DNA of 25,795 bases from Veillonellaceae bacterium SB90 (GCA_902364065.1 CABJCJ010000034.1:1-25795), one strand, 5' to 3'; counted from the first letter of the stretch, positions 1 through 7,479 are shown. The notes: generated from the letters alone by a model not told the origin. Made by a program: numbers and translations.

Positions 1-38
1 AGAATAAATTAGTAGTTTAGCAACTGCGAAGTTTGAGT
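1..38. repeat. Left copy of a sequence shared by both window ends (inverted)
   Basis: Bases 1-38 are the exact reverse complement of 25755-25792; the identity stops at base 39. The core includes TTTAGCAACTGCGAAG. On the minus strand the copy begins inside hsdS just after the codons for Gly-Ser-Ile-Leu-Ile and supplies the last nine or so residues and the stop codon (9-11). The two copies face outward from the window. The similar lengths at both ends (38 and 41) fit a contig that stops on entering a multi-copy element. Nature of the repeat unknown. Confidence 0.9.
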
Positions 39-314
39 TATCAAGATACTTCCATTTTTTATTTGTATATTTTTATCTTGCTTATATCGTTCTTTCTCCA
101 CATAATGACATGTTGCAAAATTTATATGTCCATCATCAAAATCCGTTCCAGTAATAAGAAGATACTCCCCATTATCTAAAAACTCAGAAGTCCGTAGGTT
201 TTGCCATCCAATTCTAGCATGCATTGTTGCTAATTCTGATAATGTTATCTGCTCCCATGGTGACGTAAATCCTTTGAAGCGAACAAAAGATGCTTTCTTT
301 AATGTTTTCTTCAT
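9..314 (-). pseudogene. hsdS: HsdS N-terminal fragment, Type I restriction-modification specificity subunit, interrupted
   Basis: About 101 residues from an ATG at 314, which has a GAGGTG ribosome site at 321-326 overlapping the hsdM stop. A GTG at 323 is a weaker alternative start. The sequence has the layout of the first target-recognition domain of HsdS: a short basic lead, then FTSPWEQITLSELA, then a region ending KNGSILIT, where family members normally continue with a K-D/G-G-T-type turn. The frame instead runs into the shared terminal repeat and stops. Full HsdS proteins are about 400 residues with two recognition domains, so the second domain and both conserved helices are missing. HsdS sets the DNA sequence recognised by the HsdM2S methylase and the HsdR2M2S complex. 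Gene order half-S, M, S fits one operon. Either an inserted element breaks the gene or the contig ends at a repeat inside it. Confidence 0.75.
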
Positions 315-324
315 ACGAATCACC

Positions 325-1938
325 TCACTTCATTAAACGAAGGAAATTCTGCAGGTCCTTGGCCTTTTTTTCATCATCTGTCGTCAGTTCCTGCATCATG
401 GCCAGTAGCTCGGCTTCATTCTTAGCAATCTCTGCATCAGTTTCTGCCATTTCTTTGTTGAGCTCGGCAAGGTCGATTTCTGGCTCCGGCTCGAAGGTAT
501 CGACATAACGCGGGATGTTCAGGTTGTAGTCGTTCTCCTGAATCTCGTCGAAGGTTGCCACATGGGCAAACTTATCTTCGTCTACTCTTGCCTGATAAGC
601 AGCGAAAAGGCGCTTGATATTGTCGGCAGCCAAGGTGTTCTGCGGCTTGCCTTTGACAAACTCCTTGCTGCCGTCGATAAAGAGCACCTCACGGCCCGGA
701 CGATCTTTCTTCAGAACCATGATGATGGTCGGGATTGTCGTCGAGTAGAAGATACCAGCTGGCAGGCCGATGACGGCATAGATATAGCCCTTTTCCAGGA
801 GCTTCTGGCGGATCTTGCCCTCCGTGCCGCCGCGGAACAGGACGCCATGCGGCAGGACGATGCCCATTGTGCCCGTTGACTTCAGATGATAGAGGCCATG
901 CAGCAGGAAGGCATAGTCGGCCTTTGACTTCGGTGCCAGCACACCGTAGTCTGAAAAGCGCGGATCGCTCAGGAACCCTTTGTCAGCACTCCACTTCTGC
1001 GAGTACGGCGGATTCATCATGACAGCATCGAAGTCCGTGACTTCATCGGCCGGCCAGTCCTTGTCCAGCGTGTCGGCATTGTGCAAATGCTGATTCGTCG
1101 CGGCCACGCCGTGGATGATCATATTCATGCGAGCCAGGTTGTACGTCGATGTCTTGATCTCCTGGCCATAGTACTCGATGGAGTCCGCATCCTCGATATA
1201 GTGCTTGACGTTCAGCAGCAGCGAACCAGAGCCCATCGCTGGATCGTAAGCGCTGAAACCCTTCTTCGCTTCGTTACCACTCGTGACAATGTGCGTTAGG
1301 AGCGTCGAAACCGACTGCGGCGTATAGAATTCGCCGGCCTTCTGACCCATGTCCGAGGCAAAGTTGCTGATCATGTACTCATAGGCATCGCCGAGAATAT
1401 CCCCGCTGTGGCTGTCGAGATTCAGCGGGGCCAGTGCCGTCATGACGTCGGCGATCAACTCATTGCGCTTCTGCGGCGTAGAGCCGAGCTTGGTGGAATG
1501 CAGGTCCACATCATCAAAGAGATGGCCCAGCAAGTCCGAATTCGACTGCTCAAGGTCCGTGAACGCCTGATTGAGATGCTCCAGCTGGAACTTCTGCCCG
1601 CGAATCTCATCCATCAGTGCCGTGAACGTCGCCTCCGGCTTAATCGTATAGTCCATGTCCATCGAGTCGAGCAGATCGTCGCGGAAGGACTCATCGCTGT
1701 AGTACTTCTGATAGACAGCCTGACGCTGCGCCTCCGTATCTACATCGCTCTCCTCCACTTCGCCAGCATCGACCAGCGTCTTGGCAGCCGACTCCAAGAC
1801 CTTGTCTGACAAATGCTTGTAGAAGATAATGCCGAGGGCATAATCCATATAGTCCGCCGCACCCATCGTCTGACGCATGACATTGGCCGAATCCCACAAT
1901 ACCTGCTCAAGGCTCTTTTCTTCGTTGCTCATAATCAT
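325..1938 (-). CDS. hsdM: HsdM, Type I DNA methyltransferase (N6-adenine) subunit
   Basis: 537 residues, normal length for HsdM. The N-terminal helical domain (about 10-150) begins LEQVLWDSANVMRQ; the methylase core follows FYTPQSVSTLL. The SAM-binding motif I is DPAMGSGSLLLN and the catalytic motif IV is NPPYS, the form used for adenine N6 methylation. The C-terminus is charged and helical (about 480-537), as expected for the part that contacts HsdS. The ATG at 1938 overlaps the TGA of the upstream half-HsdS gene as ATGA, indicating translational coupling; an ATG at 1932 is better spaced from AAGGAG and could be the real start. With HsdS it would form the methylase of a Type I system. HsdR is not in the window. 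No sign of inactivation. Confidence 0.96.
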   Translation of the reverse strand: MIMSNEEKSLEQVLWDSANVMRQTMGAADYMDYALGIIFYKHLSDKVLESAAKTLVDAGEVEESDVDTEAQRQAVYQKYYSDESFRDDLLDSMDMDYTIKPEATFTALMDEIRGQKFQLEHLNQAFTDLEQSNSDLLGHLFDDVDLHSTKLGSTPQKRNELIADVMTALAPLNLDSHSGDILGDAYEYMISNFASDMGQKAGEFYTPQSVSTLLTHIVTSGNEAKKGFSAYDPAMGSGSLLLNVKHYIEDADSIEYYGQEIKTSTYNLARMNMIIHGVAATNQHLHNADTLDKDWPADEVTDFDAVMMNPPYSQKWSADKGFLSDPRFSDYGVLAPKSKADYAFLLHGLYHLKSTGTMGIVLPHGVLFRGGTEGKIRQKLLEKGYIYAVIGLPAGIFYSTTIPTIIMVLKKDRPGREVLFIDGSKEFVKGKPQNTLAADNIKRLFAAYQARVDEDKFAHVATFDEIQENDYNLNIPRYVDTFEPEPEIDLAELNKEMAETDAEIAKNEAELLAMMQELTTDDEKKAKDLQNFLRLMK

Positions 1939-2474
1939 TTATCTCCTTTTTGTTCATCCATATCACGTAAGACAGAGAGAACACCATTCAATCTCCGGTT
2001 CGCTTGCATGACCTCTAAGTAATTCTGATAGAGTGCTGTTGCATACAGCTTTCCTATATTTTGTTGCACGGTCATATCCGGCAACGGAATCTTCACGCCC
2101 TTCATTAGCTGAGCAGAAAAACGTACTATGACAGACCCCTGCAGCCAGTTGCTGTACTGATGGGCAATCATCTGAGATTGATTCAGAAGATAGCACAGAT
2201 ACCAGGGATTAAGTCGAGATACGTCAATCCGTATGATGGCGAAGATCTGACTGATGACCTTCTCTTTATTCGCATCCGACAAGATAGCTGCCGACATGTG
2301 CGGCATACTGCTGGACTGCTGATAGATGATCGCATTCTGTGGATTCGCTAGCTTCATCGTATAGAAGTCATGCTCAAAGTCCGCTGTCGTGTACTTCCGA
2401 TCCTGCTGACTCTCTGACAACCGCACAATGTTGCTGCCAGACACAATCTCTGCCAGCTCACCAAGCTGGACCAT
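1935..2474 (-). CDS. Half-size HsdS-like protein with a single target-recognition domain
   Basis: 179 residues from the ATG at 2474, placed 8 nt after a strong AAGGAGG (2483-2489). A GTG at 2483 would overlap that ribosome site and is unlikely. The protein starts MVQLGELAEIVSG, the usual opening of an HsdS recognition domain. It carries the typical LNPWYLCYLLNQ and GVKIPLPDMTVQQNIGKLY segments and ends in the conserved helix (about 145-179) that in full HsdS separates the two recognition domains. So it is one TRD plus one helix. Artificially and naturally halved HsdS proteins are known to dimerise and recognise symmetric sites, which is a plausible role here. It is the first gene of the operon, ahead of hsdM and the two-TRD-type hsdS. 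It could instead modulate or exchange specificity with HsdS. Confidence 0.85.
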   Translation of the reverse strand: MVQLGELAEIVSGSNIVRLSESQQDRKYTTADFEHDFYTMKLANPQNAIIYQQSSSMPHMSAAILSDANKEKVISQIFAIIRIDVSRLNPWYLCYLLNQSQMIAHQYSNWLQGSVIVRFSAQLMKGVKIPLPDMTVQQNIGKLYATALYQNYLEVMQANRRLNGVLSVLRDMDEQKGDK

Positions 2475-2489
2475 ATCGCCCACCTCCTT

Positions 2490-2507
2490 GTAAATTTATT
2501 AATTTAC
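2490..2507. promoter_or_regulatory. Palindromic operator candidate between promoter and ribosome site
   Basis: GTAAATT-TATT-AATTTAC, a perfect 7-bp inverted repeat with a 4-nt spacer. It ends one base before the AAGGAGG of the half-HsdS gene and lies downstream of the -10 box, a roadblock or operator position. A near-identical palindrome is at 2554-2571. No regulator gene for it is in the window. Confidence 0.6.
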
Positions 2508-2522
2508 TATTATTACACTTTT

Positions 2523-2551
2523 ATCCTACTACTTTTCTCGTGTTCCGTCAA
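2523..2551 (-). promoter_or_regulatory. Sigma-A promoter of the half-hsdS/hsdM/hsdS operon
   Basis: On the minus strand TTGACG (2546-2551) and TAGGAT (2523-2528) are separated by exactly 17 bases. It lies about 50 bp upstream of the first gene and between the two palindromes. Confidence 0.6.
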
Positions 2552-2553
2552 TT

Positions 2554-2571
2554 GTAAGTTTTATAATTTAC
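2554..2571. promoter_or_regulatory. Second palindromic operator candidate, upstream of the -35 box
   Basis: GTAAGTT-TTAT-AATTTAC, the same 7-4-7 design as 2490-2507 with one mismatch between the arms. Centre-to-centre distance is 64 bp, about six helical turns, with the promoter between them, which would suit looping or cooperative binding by one dimeric regulator. Confidence 0.55.
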
Positions 2572-2572
2572 A

Positions 2573-2610
2573 AAATCAAGCGAGCTGATTTGCTACAGCT
2601 CGCTTGATTT
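2573..2610 (-). terminator. Strong intrinsic terminator after the GmrSD-type gene
   Basis: A perfect 14-bp stem, AAATCAAGCGAGCT (2573-2586) with AGCTCGCTTGATTT (2597-2610), and a 10-nt loop. On the minus strand it ends in TTTT and follows the stop of the gene at 2631 by about 20 bp, isolating that gene from the Type I operon. Confidence 0.85.
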
Positions 2611-2630
2611 ATCGATATCTATTCTCTATT

Positions 2631-5207
2631 TTATCTTATAGCAGGAGCAGTAGATTGGATGGGGACTTTCACGATAGGAACAAGAATGTCCATGAACTTC
2701 CGGCTCCACTCCACATGAAATTTTGCCATGACAGGCCAATCTTGTTCGTGCTCAAGATTGACATCTGTAAGCGAAATCGTAATCATCGAAGCCTTACCAT
2801 CATCAAAGCGATTCCACTGCAATGGTGCTCCCATCTTCCTCTCAATCTCTGATTTATGCCGATAAATGAAATCAAAGGCCCTTTTATTCTCTGCCTTTGA
2901 CGGCTTGCCAAGGTAGAGACCAACACGTGCTTCATGCAGCAGTGCAAGGCAATAGATGTTGAAGTCACTTACTCCAAAGTAACCATTCATCGAAGAGTTC
3001 AGATGTGGATTATCATTATCAAAGCATTTGTTATCCCTATTTTCTTTCTGAAGAAGTGGCAAGGTGTACTCCCAGTATCTCATCCGAATGTCGCCTTTGC
3101 TGTCATCTTTTAGGAAACCTGATTTTTCATCTTTCAAATAGAAGACCAAATCCATAGGATCAAGATGGTATAACGGGAACAAACGGCGTAATGCCGAGAC
3201 TTTCATTTTGGTATTCGTATTCCGCTCCATATAGATATGATTATCGAGCTCCATTGGCTCACGCATGTTATCTATAGTATTGCTAAAGTACGATTTCAAA
3301 ATGCTATTTTCGTCTTTTTGACAAACAAGTTCTGTCAGAACAGATTGATCCAAGGAATGTAAGAATTTGACAACATGCACATACATATCCTGCCAGCTAT
3401 CCACTGCCGTCTCTGCATTCTGGTAGCTGTACTTAAAGATGCTGCGCCCCTTCAAAACATAGTTTTCATCATCAAGGGTGCAGGAATCAAATGCTTTTGC
3501 CTTCGGCTTGAAGCCCGTCTTTGGCATCGTCCAAATGATATCCGTTGCTTTCTTCACCATAGCATTGCTGCGCTCTTTTAATTCTTCCTCACCCCACTTC
3601 TCTTGCTTTGCCAATTCCTGGTTCATGCGCAAACCACTATAACGATAACCATGCTCTGCATCACGCTTTTGGCTAAAAGACGCATTGCTCATAGCCGAGT
3701 TATACGCGGTAAGGGTCAAGTTTCCTAAACGATGCAGCCAAGTAGTATGGATTTCTTCTGCATTCTCGCCAAGAGCTTGCTTCCAGACAGTCGACAGACT
3801 TTGCGGCATGATATGCTCGATACTATAGGTTCCATTATCGAGTAACGTATAGACATCTTTTGTTTCTTTGGTCCCATAATTTTCAAAGCGCTCGAAAAGA
3901 TAGTCCTTGTATTTACCGCGCATTGGATAGATTGCTTTGGTCGATAAGGCTTGTGAAAACTCTCTATCATCAGGAAATCTTCCTCTATCCCTTTTGGAAA
4001 GTAATGCATATATAAATTTATCCACATAGTCGGCTACCGTGTTGTCATAATGCAAGATTTCACGATTCAGATTCAAGAATATCTTGTTGAGAGCATTCGT
4101 CGGTACATCACAGATATTGCGCCGGAACAGATATATTTCTGTAATTAAGAAAATCCGTCTCACATCATCGGTAGAAATCTTTTGCCCATCCTGATTCAAG
4201 CGCAGTACTTCCATAAAGAATGGCATAGTGACCGTCACATCGAGCCGATTCAGTCGATCCATGCAATCATCCAGATCTTGATTATTTAATCCACTCTTGC
4301 CAGAAATCAATCTATTGTATATAGCAGCATACTTTTTCATATCTGACAAGAGCTCACCAAGCAGAAGTTGATTCTTTTCTGCATATTCTTTGAATGCCTT
4401 ATACACCGTTGAAATCGTTGGTGTCACTTGTGTTTTAACGCTGATGTAGTCGCGAACAAAGCGGCTTGTTTGTCCAGATGTATAAGCCTCAATCTTCTCC
4501 CAATACTTCGTATAATATTCTTCTTGTTGCGCTGGAGAAAGTCCCATCAAAATATAATTTCGAATCTTGTCTCCTTCTTCAAGTGCCAACCCTGTTGAAT
4601 TTAAGCTTTCAAAAATAAGCTGAGCATTGTCATCCCGTTCCAGGGTAATACTGATAATCTGAAGTTTTCCCAATGCTTCATACATATCATCAACAGTAAT
4701 TTGCCCCTTTAACAACTCTTCGCAAAAGAACTTGTAGTTGATCGTCAGATTCGATGCATCCTCTAAAGTATCATCCTCTACAATCTTTGCCAAAGCCACT
4801 CTATCACCCTTGACCAAACGCAGCTTGATTCTATCTTCAGAATCGGCAAATTTATCAATGACATACGTTTCCATAATTTGATCATATAACATTTTGCCTT
4901 GCTGAGATACGATTTTCCCGTCCTTAATCAGGTTAGCCATAGCCAATAAAAGCAACGTCACTGTCGTGATGCGCTGTTGGCCATCAATAATCTGATGTTC
5001 TGTTTTCGCCCCACTACCAGTAACTTGAGAAACGACACTCCCCAAGAAATGACCCGCACGCCCCTCTATAACAATTTTTTGTAAATCTTGATACAGCTGG
5101 CGACACTGCTCGTTTCGCCAGTCATACCTCCGCTGATACACCGGAATAATATAGCGGTCATTTCGGCTTTCCATAAAGCGTAAAAGCCCGGTCTCTGATC
5201 CTTTCAT
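2631..5207 (-). CDS. GmrSD/DUF262-type restriction nuclease: DUF262 + DUF1524 + DUF4268
   Basis: 858 residues, ATG preceded by GAGGA at good spacing. The N-terminal DUF262 (GmrS) domain shows IPVYQRRYDW (21-30) and the IDGQQRITT motif (DGQQR 75-79), which in this family binds and hydrolyses nucleotide. The central DUF1524 (GmrD) nuclease has an HNH-type pattern: SIEHIMPQSL near residue 465, then GNLTLTAYNSAMSN some 30 residues on. The C-terminal part (about 735-850, with GAPLQWNRFDDG and DWPVMAKFHVEW) resembles DUF4268. GmrSD enzymes cut modified phage DNA, and relatives include BrxU. Active-site residues look intact. It sits next to a Type I system but has its own terminator, so it is probably a separate defence module. 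The gene upstream at 5259-5924 is 51 bp away and may be co-transcribed. The region is AT-richer than the core genes to the right, suggesting acquisition by transfer. Confidence 0.9.
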   Translation of the reverse strand: MKGSETGLLRFMESRNDRYIIPVYQRRYDWRNEQCRQLYQDLQKIVIEGRAGHFLGSVVSQVTGSGAKTEHQIIDGQQRITTVTLLLLAMANLIKDGKIVSQQGKMLYDQIMETYVIDKFADSEDRIKLRLVKGDRVALAKIVEDDTLEDASNLTINYKFFCEELLKGQITVDDMYEALGKLQIISITLERDDNAQLIFESLNSTGLALEEGDKIRNYILMGLSPAQQEEYYTKYWEKIEAYTSGQTSRFVRDYISVKTQVTPTISTVYKAFKEYAEKNQLLLGELLSDMKKYAAIYNRLISGKSGLNNQDLDDCMDRLNRLDVTVTMPFFMEVLRLNQDGQKISTDDVRRIFLITEIYLFRRNICDVPTNALNKIFLNLNREILHYDNTVADYVDKFIYALLSKRDRGRFPDDREFSQALSTKAIYPMRGKYKDYLFERFENYGTKETKDVYTLLDNGTYSIEHIMPQSLSTVWKQALGENAEEIHTTWLHRLGNLTLTAYNSAMSNASFSQKRDAEHGYRYSGLRMNQELAKQEKWGEEELKERSNAMVKKATDIIWTMPKTGFKPKAKAFDSCTLDDENYVLKGRSIFKYSYQNAETAVDSWQDMYVHVVKFLHSLDQSVLTELVCQKDENSILKSYFSNTIDNMREPMELDNHIYMERNTNTKMKVSALRRLFPLYHLDPMDLVFYLKDEKSGFLKDDSKGDIRMRYWEYTLPLLQKENRDNKCFDNDNPHLNSSMNGYFGVSDFNIYCLALLHEARVGLYLGKPSKAENKRAFDFIYRHKSEIERKMGAPLQWNRFDDGKASMITISLTDVNLEHEQDWPVMAKFHVEWSRKFMDILVPIVKVPIQSTAPAIR

Positions 5208-5258
5208 GCTACTTTCCTCATCTCATTTGAAATTCGATTTATCTTTTGCTTCACTCTA

Positions 5259-5924
5259 TTAATCTTGATAATCCGTTACAATTCCATTTTCTGTATAAAT
5301 ATAGGTGTTCCCATCATCATATTCATAAACATACTGCTTCATAGTTCCATATTTTGATACGTGCCGATTCACACGATCAGGTTCACCGAAAACTTTCCGG
5401 ATTTTGCTCTCCGGATCTCCAATGTATATACGTTTTGCTCTCTCCGCCTCTATTGCTTTTTGTTTTTCTTTTTCTATTGCCGCTTGTTTTTCTCTCTCTT
5501 TTGCTTTTTCCTCTTCTTCTCTTGCTTTCTGTGCCTTCCATTCCTCATGAGCTTGATCTATATCCTGTTTTAACTTTGTTACTTCCCCTGAAAATTCTCC
5601 TGTATAATCATGAGGTAAATCTGCAATATAATTATATGCTGTCACCATATCACCATCAGCAAAATTTTTTTCAGCAGAAGCAATTAAGTATAAATTATCA
5701 GCATCGTTACTCTCAGATCTATGCTCAACCGTTTTAGCTGCAGCCCCATTCCAATCTCCCTGTTTGGCTAGGGCAACCGCTTCCTGATAATCGTTACGCT
5801 CATCTATTCTTTGTATCATTAACATCCCCACATACAGAACGAAGCAAATAACGCCTATGGCTATTACTATTTTTTCCGTTTTACTTGTCTTTCTATCAGT
5901 ATCACTTTTTACAATCTTCTGCAT
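5259..5924 (-). CDS. Membrane-anchored coiled-coil protein of unknown function, C-terminal BamE-like small domain
   Basis: 221 residues, not assignable to a named family with certainty. A lysine-rich N-terminus precedes one membrane segment (about 19-37, IVIAIGVICFVLYVGMLMI), so the rest is probably outside the cytoplasm. Residues 45-110 look like short helical repeats (YQEAVALAKQGDWNGAA, then AYNYIADLP), similar to a TPR-like fold. A highly charged coiled coil follows (about 120-165, alternating Glu/Lys/Ala). The C-terminus (about 166-221) reads IGDPESKIRKVFGEPDRVN and then aromatic strands ending YIYTENGIVTDYQD, which resembles the SmpA/BamE or DUF2845-like fold in which a helix-turn 'lG-P' precedes beta strands. 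It lies 51 bp upstream of the GmrSD-type gene. Whether it belongs to that defence module or is only a neighbour is unknown. Confidence 0.75.
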   Translation of the reverse strand: MQKIVKSDTDRKTSKTEKIVIAIGVICFVLYVGMLMIQRIDERNDYQEAVALAKQGDWNGAAAKTVEHRSESNDADNLYLIASAEKNFADGDMVTAYNYIADLPHDYTGEFSGEVTKLKQDIDQAHEEWKAQKAREEEEKAKEREKQAAIEKEKQKAIEAERAKRIYIGDPESKIRKVFGEPDRVNRHVSKYGTMKQYVYEYDDGNTYIYTENGIVTDYQD

Positions 5925-6250
5925 AATTCACTCATCCTCACCACTCGATTTCTTCCATCTAAAACTTTATATTGCTCGGTTATCTATATTAAATTTCGCT
6001 GTGATTTCTTAAAATCCTTTCTTTTTCAATAAAAAAGCATACCATGGCATTTAATTGCCACAGTATGCCTCAGCATAGCACGTATGAAGCTTTTTTCTTG
6101 GGTTCACCACTTGTCCCATTTAACAATGATCATATCATCCACACTAAATAAGATTGATTCCTGCCACATTATCCCACGGACTATGGTAAACACCCCCGCT
6201 GACTGAGCATACCAGTCGGTCGGGGATGTCTGTGTTTGATGCGGGGGAAA
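5925..6250. other. Non-coding stretch between the accessory region and the Rossmann-protein operon
   Basis: About 325 bp without a convincing gene. It contains the terminator at 6037-6068, an imperfect GC-rich hairpin at about 6193-6223 just past the stop of the 6251 gene, and the AT-rich upstream region of the 5924 gene. A short minus-strand frame ending around 6112 (reading MWQESILFSVDDMIIVKWDKW before its stop when split in two parts, 22 codons) lies directly before the terminator. It might be the remnant C-terminus of a lost gene. This stretch marks the change from GC-rich to AT-richer DNA. Confidence 0.5.
6037..6068 (-). terminator. Intrinsic terminator, minus strand
   Basis: Stem GCATAC (6037-6042) with GTATGC (6063-6068), plus inner TGGCA/TGCCA, separated by a short CA/CA mismatch; loop TTTAAT. 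On the minus strand it is followed by TTTTTTATTG. It is about 185 bp downstream of the 6251 stop, so it may end that operon or belong to a vanished gene. Confidence 0.75.
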
Positions 6251-6883
6251 TCAGGCGCGGACAACGGAGATGCGCTGCTGGATGTGTGCGTTCTTCTCAA
6301 TCTCGTCGACCATCGCGATGGCGTAGTCGGCATACGAGATGACGGACTCATTCTTGCCGTTGAGCGTGAACTCCTCGCCAGCGAGGATGTACTTGCCCGT
6401 TCGCTCGCCGTCGGCCTGGAAGTCGGCTGCCGGGCTGATGTAAGTCCATTTGACATCGTTGCGCTCGCGAAGCTCGGCGAGTGCCTTGCCCATCGCCGTA
6501 GCGAGCGGCTTGAAGGCATCCGGGAAATCCGGCGTATCGAAAAGCTGGACCTTGTGTTCCAGGTCGACGTAGAGGGAGCCGGCGCCGCCGACGATCAGCA
6601 GGCGCGTATCCGTGCCCGAGATGATGTCGGCAAGGTGCTGCGTCGTCGTGGAATGGAGCGGCAGCGTCTCTTCTTTCCAGGCGCCGAACGCATCGACAAC
6701 GGCATCAAAGCCGGCAAGGTCTTCCTTCGTGAGGTCGAGGATATCCTTCTGGCGGTAATCCTTCGCCTGCGTGTCATTCTCTGCATGGCGGCCGAATGCG
6801 ACGACTTCATGGCCGCGGCTCAGTGCCTCGGCGATGACTTTCTTGGCCACACGGCCGTTTGCTGCTGCAACTGCGATTTTCAT
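6251..6883 (-). CDS. NAD(P)-binding Rossmann protein, atypical SDR / NmrA-like
   Basis: 210 residues, the usual length of the small NAD(P)H-binding family (PF13460-type, YwnB-like). The N-terminal strand and nucleotide loop read MKIAVAAANGRVAKKVIAEA (the GATG-G loop appears as AANGRVA). GHEVVAFGR follows, then D-AVVDAFGAW and the strand TRLLIVGGAGSLYVD. The C-terminal part has WTYISPAADFQADGERTGKY, a pattern typical of this group. The usual SDR Tyr-x3-Lys catalytic pair is not obvious, as expected for these atypical members; the substrate is unknown. ATG with AAGGAG at good spacing. It is 30 bp downstream of the secreted protein gene at 6914-7435 and probably in the same transcript. Confidence 0.88.
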   Translation of the reverse strand: MKIAVAAANGRVAKKVIAEALSRGHEVVAFGRHAENDTQAKDYRQKDILDLTKEDLAGFDAVVDAFGAWKEETLPLHSTTTQHLADIISGTDTRLLIVGGAGSLYVDLEHKVQLFDTPDFPDAFKPLATAMGKALAELRERNDVKWTYISPAADFQADGERTGKYILAGEEFTLNGKNESVISYADYAIAMVDEIEKNAHIQQRISVVRA

Positions 6884-6913
6884 GATGATTTCTCCTTATC
6901 CTGTCAAGGATGC

Positions 6914-7435
6914 TTACTTGTTGGCTTCATGGATGGTGAAGGTGCCGCGGTGGAAGATCGAGGCACGGTTGCCGCGTTCGCCTTCCTTGTTCCAGGTCAT
7001 GTAGGCAAAGACCTTGTGGGTCTTGAAGTTGATGACCTGCGAGATGACGATGCCTTTCTGCTCAATCCAGTTGATCTGATAGATATCCTTGCCGACTTCG
7101 GCAACCTCATACTGCTCGTTATCAGACGGCGCGAGGGAGAGACCGGTCGTCGGCGTCCATCTCAGCACGCCGACTTCTGGATAGTCGATGTTGAACTTGA
7201 AGCCGCTGTCATAGCTCACAGCGATGGTCTTTCCCTCAACATGCTTGAAGAAGGCCTGCTTCTCCTTTTCAGCCGTCGCAGCCGTAGCGATCTTGCTCTT
7301 CTCTGCCGCAGCCTGTGCCGCTGCTACCTGTTCCGCCGTCGGCACGACAGACTTCGCGCTCGTATCCGCCGCCGAGCAGATGCTGGCAAAAGAAAGCGCT
7401 GCGAGCATGGTGACAAGTACTTTTTTCATTTTCAT
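6914..7435 (-). CDS. Secreted MoaF-like beta-barrel protein
   Basis: 173 residues from the ATG at 7435, chosen because AGGAGGGG (7441-7448) stands 7 nt upstream; an in-frame ATG at 7453 would lie upstream of that site. A clear signal peptide (MKMKKVLVTMLAALSFASIC, cleavage probably after SAA) is followed by an Ala/Lys/Glu-rich helical linker (about 25-65). The C-terminal domain (about 70-173) starts GKTIAVSYDSGFKFNIDY and continues with alternating strands including YQINWIEQKGIVISQVINF. This resembles the lipocalin-like MoaF domain, a small-molecule-binding barrel whose ligand is generally unknown. First gene of a two-gene unit with the Rossmann protein. Family assignment is by resemblance only; export is much surer. 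Confidence 0.75.
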   Translation of the reverse strand: MKMKKVLVTMLAALSFASICSAADTSAKSVVPTAEQVAAAQAAAEKSKIATAATAEKEKQAFFKHVEGKTIAVSYDSGFKFNIDYPEVGVLRWTPTTGLSLAPSDNEQYEVAEVGKDIYQINWIEQKGIVISQVINFKTHKVFAYMTWNKEGERGNRASIFHRGTFTIHEANK

Positions 7436-7479
7436 GGGAGCCCCTCCTATCAAATATAAACCATATATTACATACTAAT

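Noticed and set aside
6193..6223. GC-rich hairpin after the Rossmann-protein gene as its terminator
   Set aside because: Stem needs two wobble pairs and a bulge and is followed by GTGTTTACC rather than a T-run; the better terminator is at 6037-6068.
6236..7459. A 407-codon plus-strand open frame
   Set aside because: It is antisense to two genes with signal peptide, Rossmann motif and good ribosome sites; long open antisense frames are common in this GC-rich codon usage.
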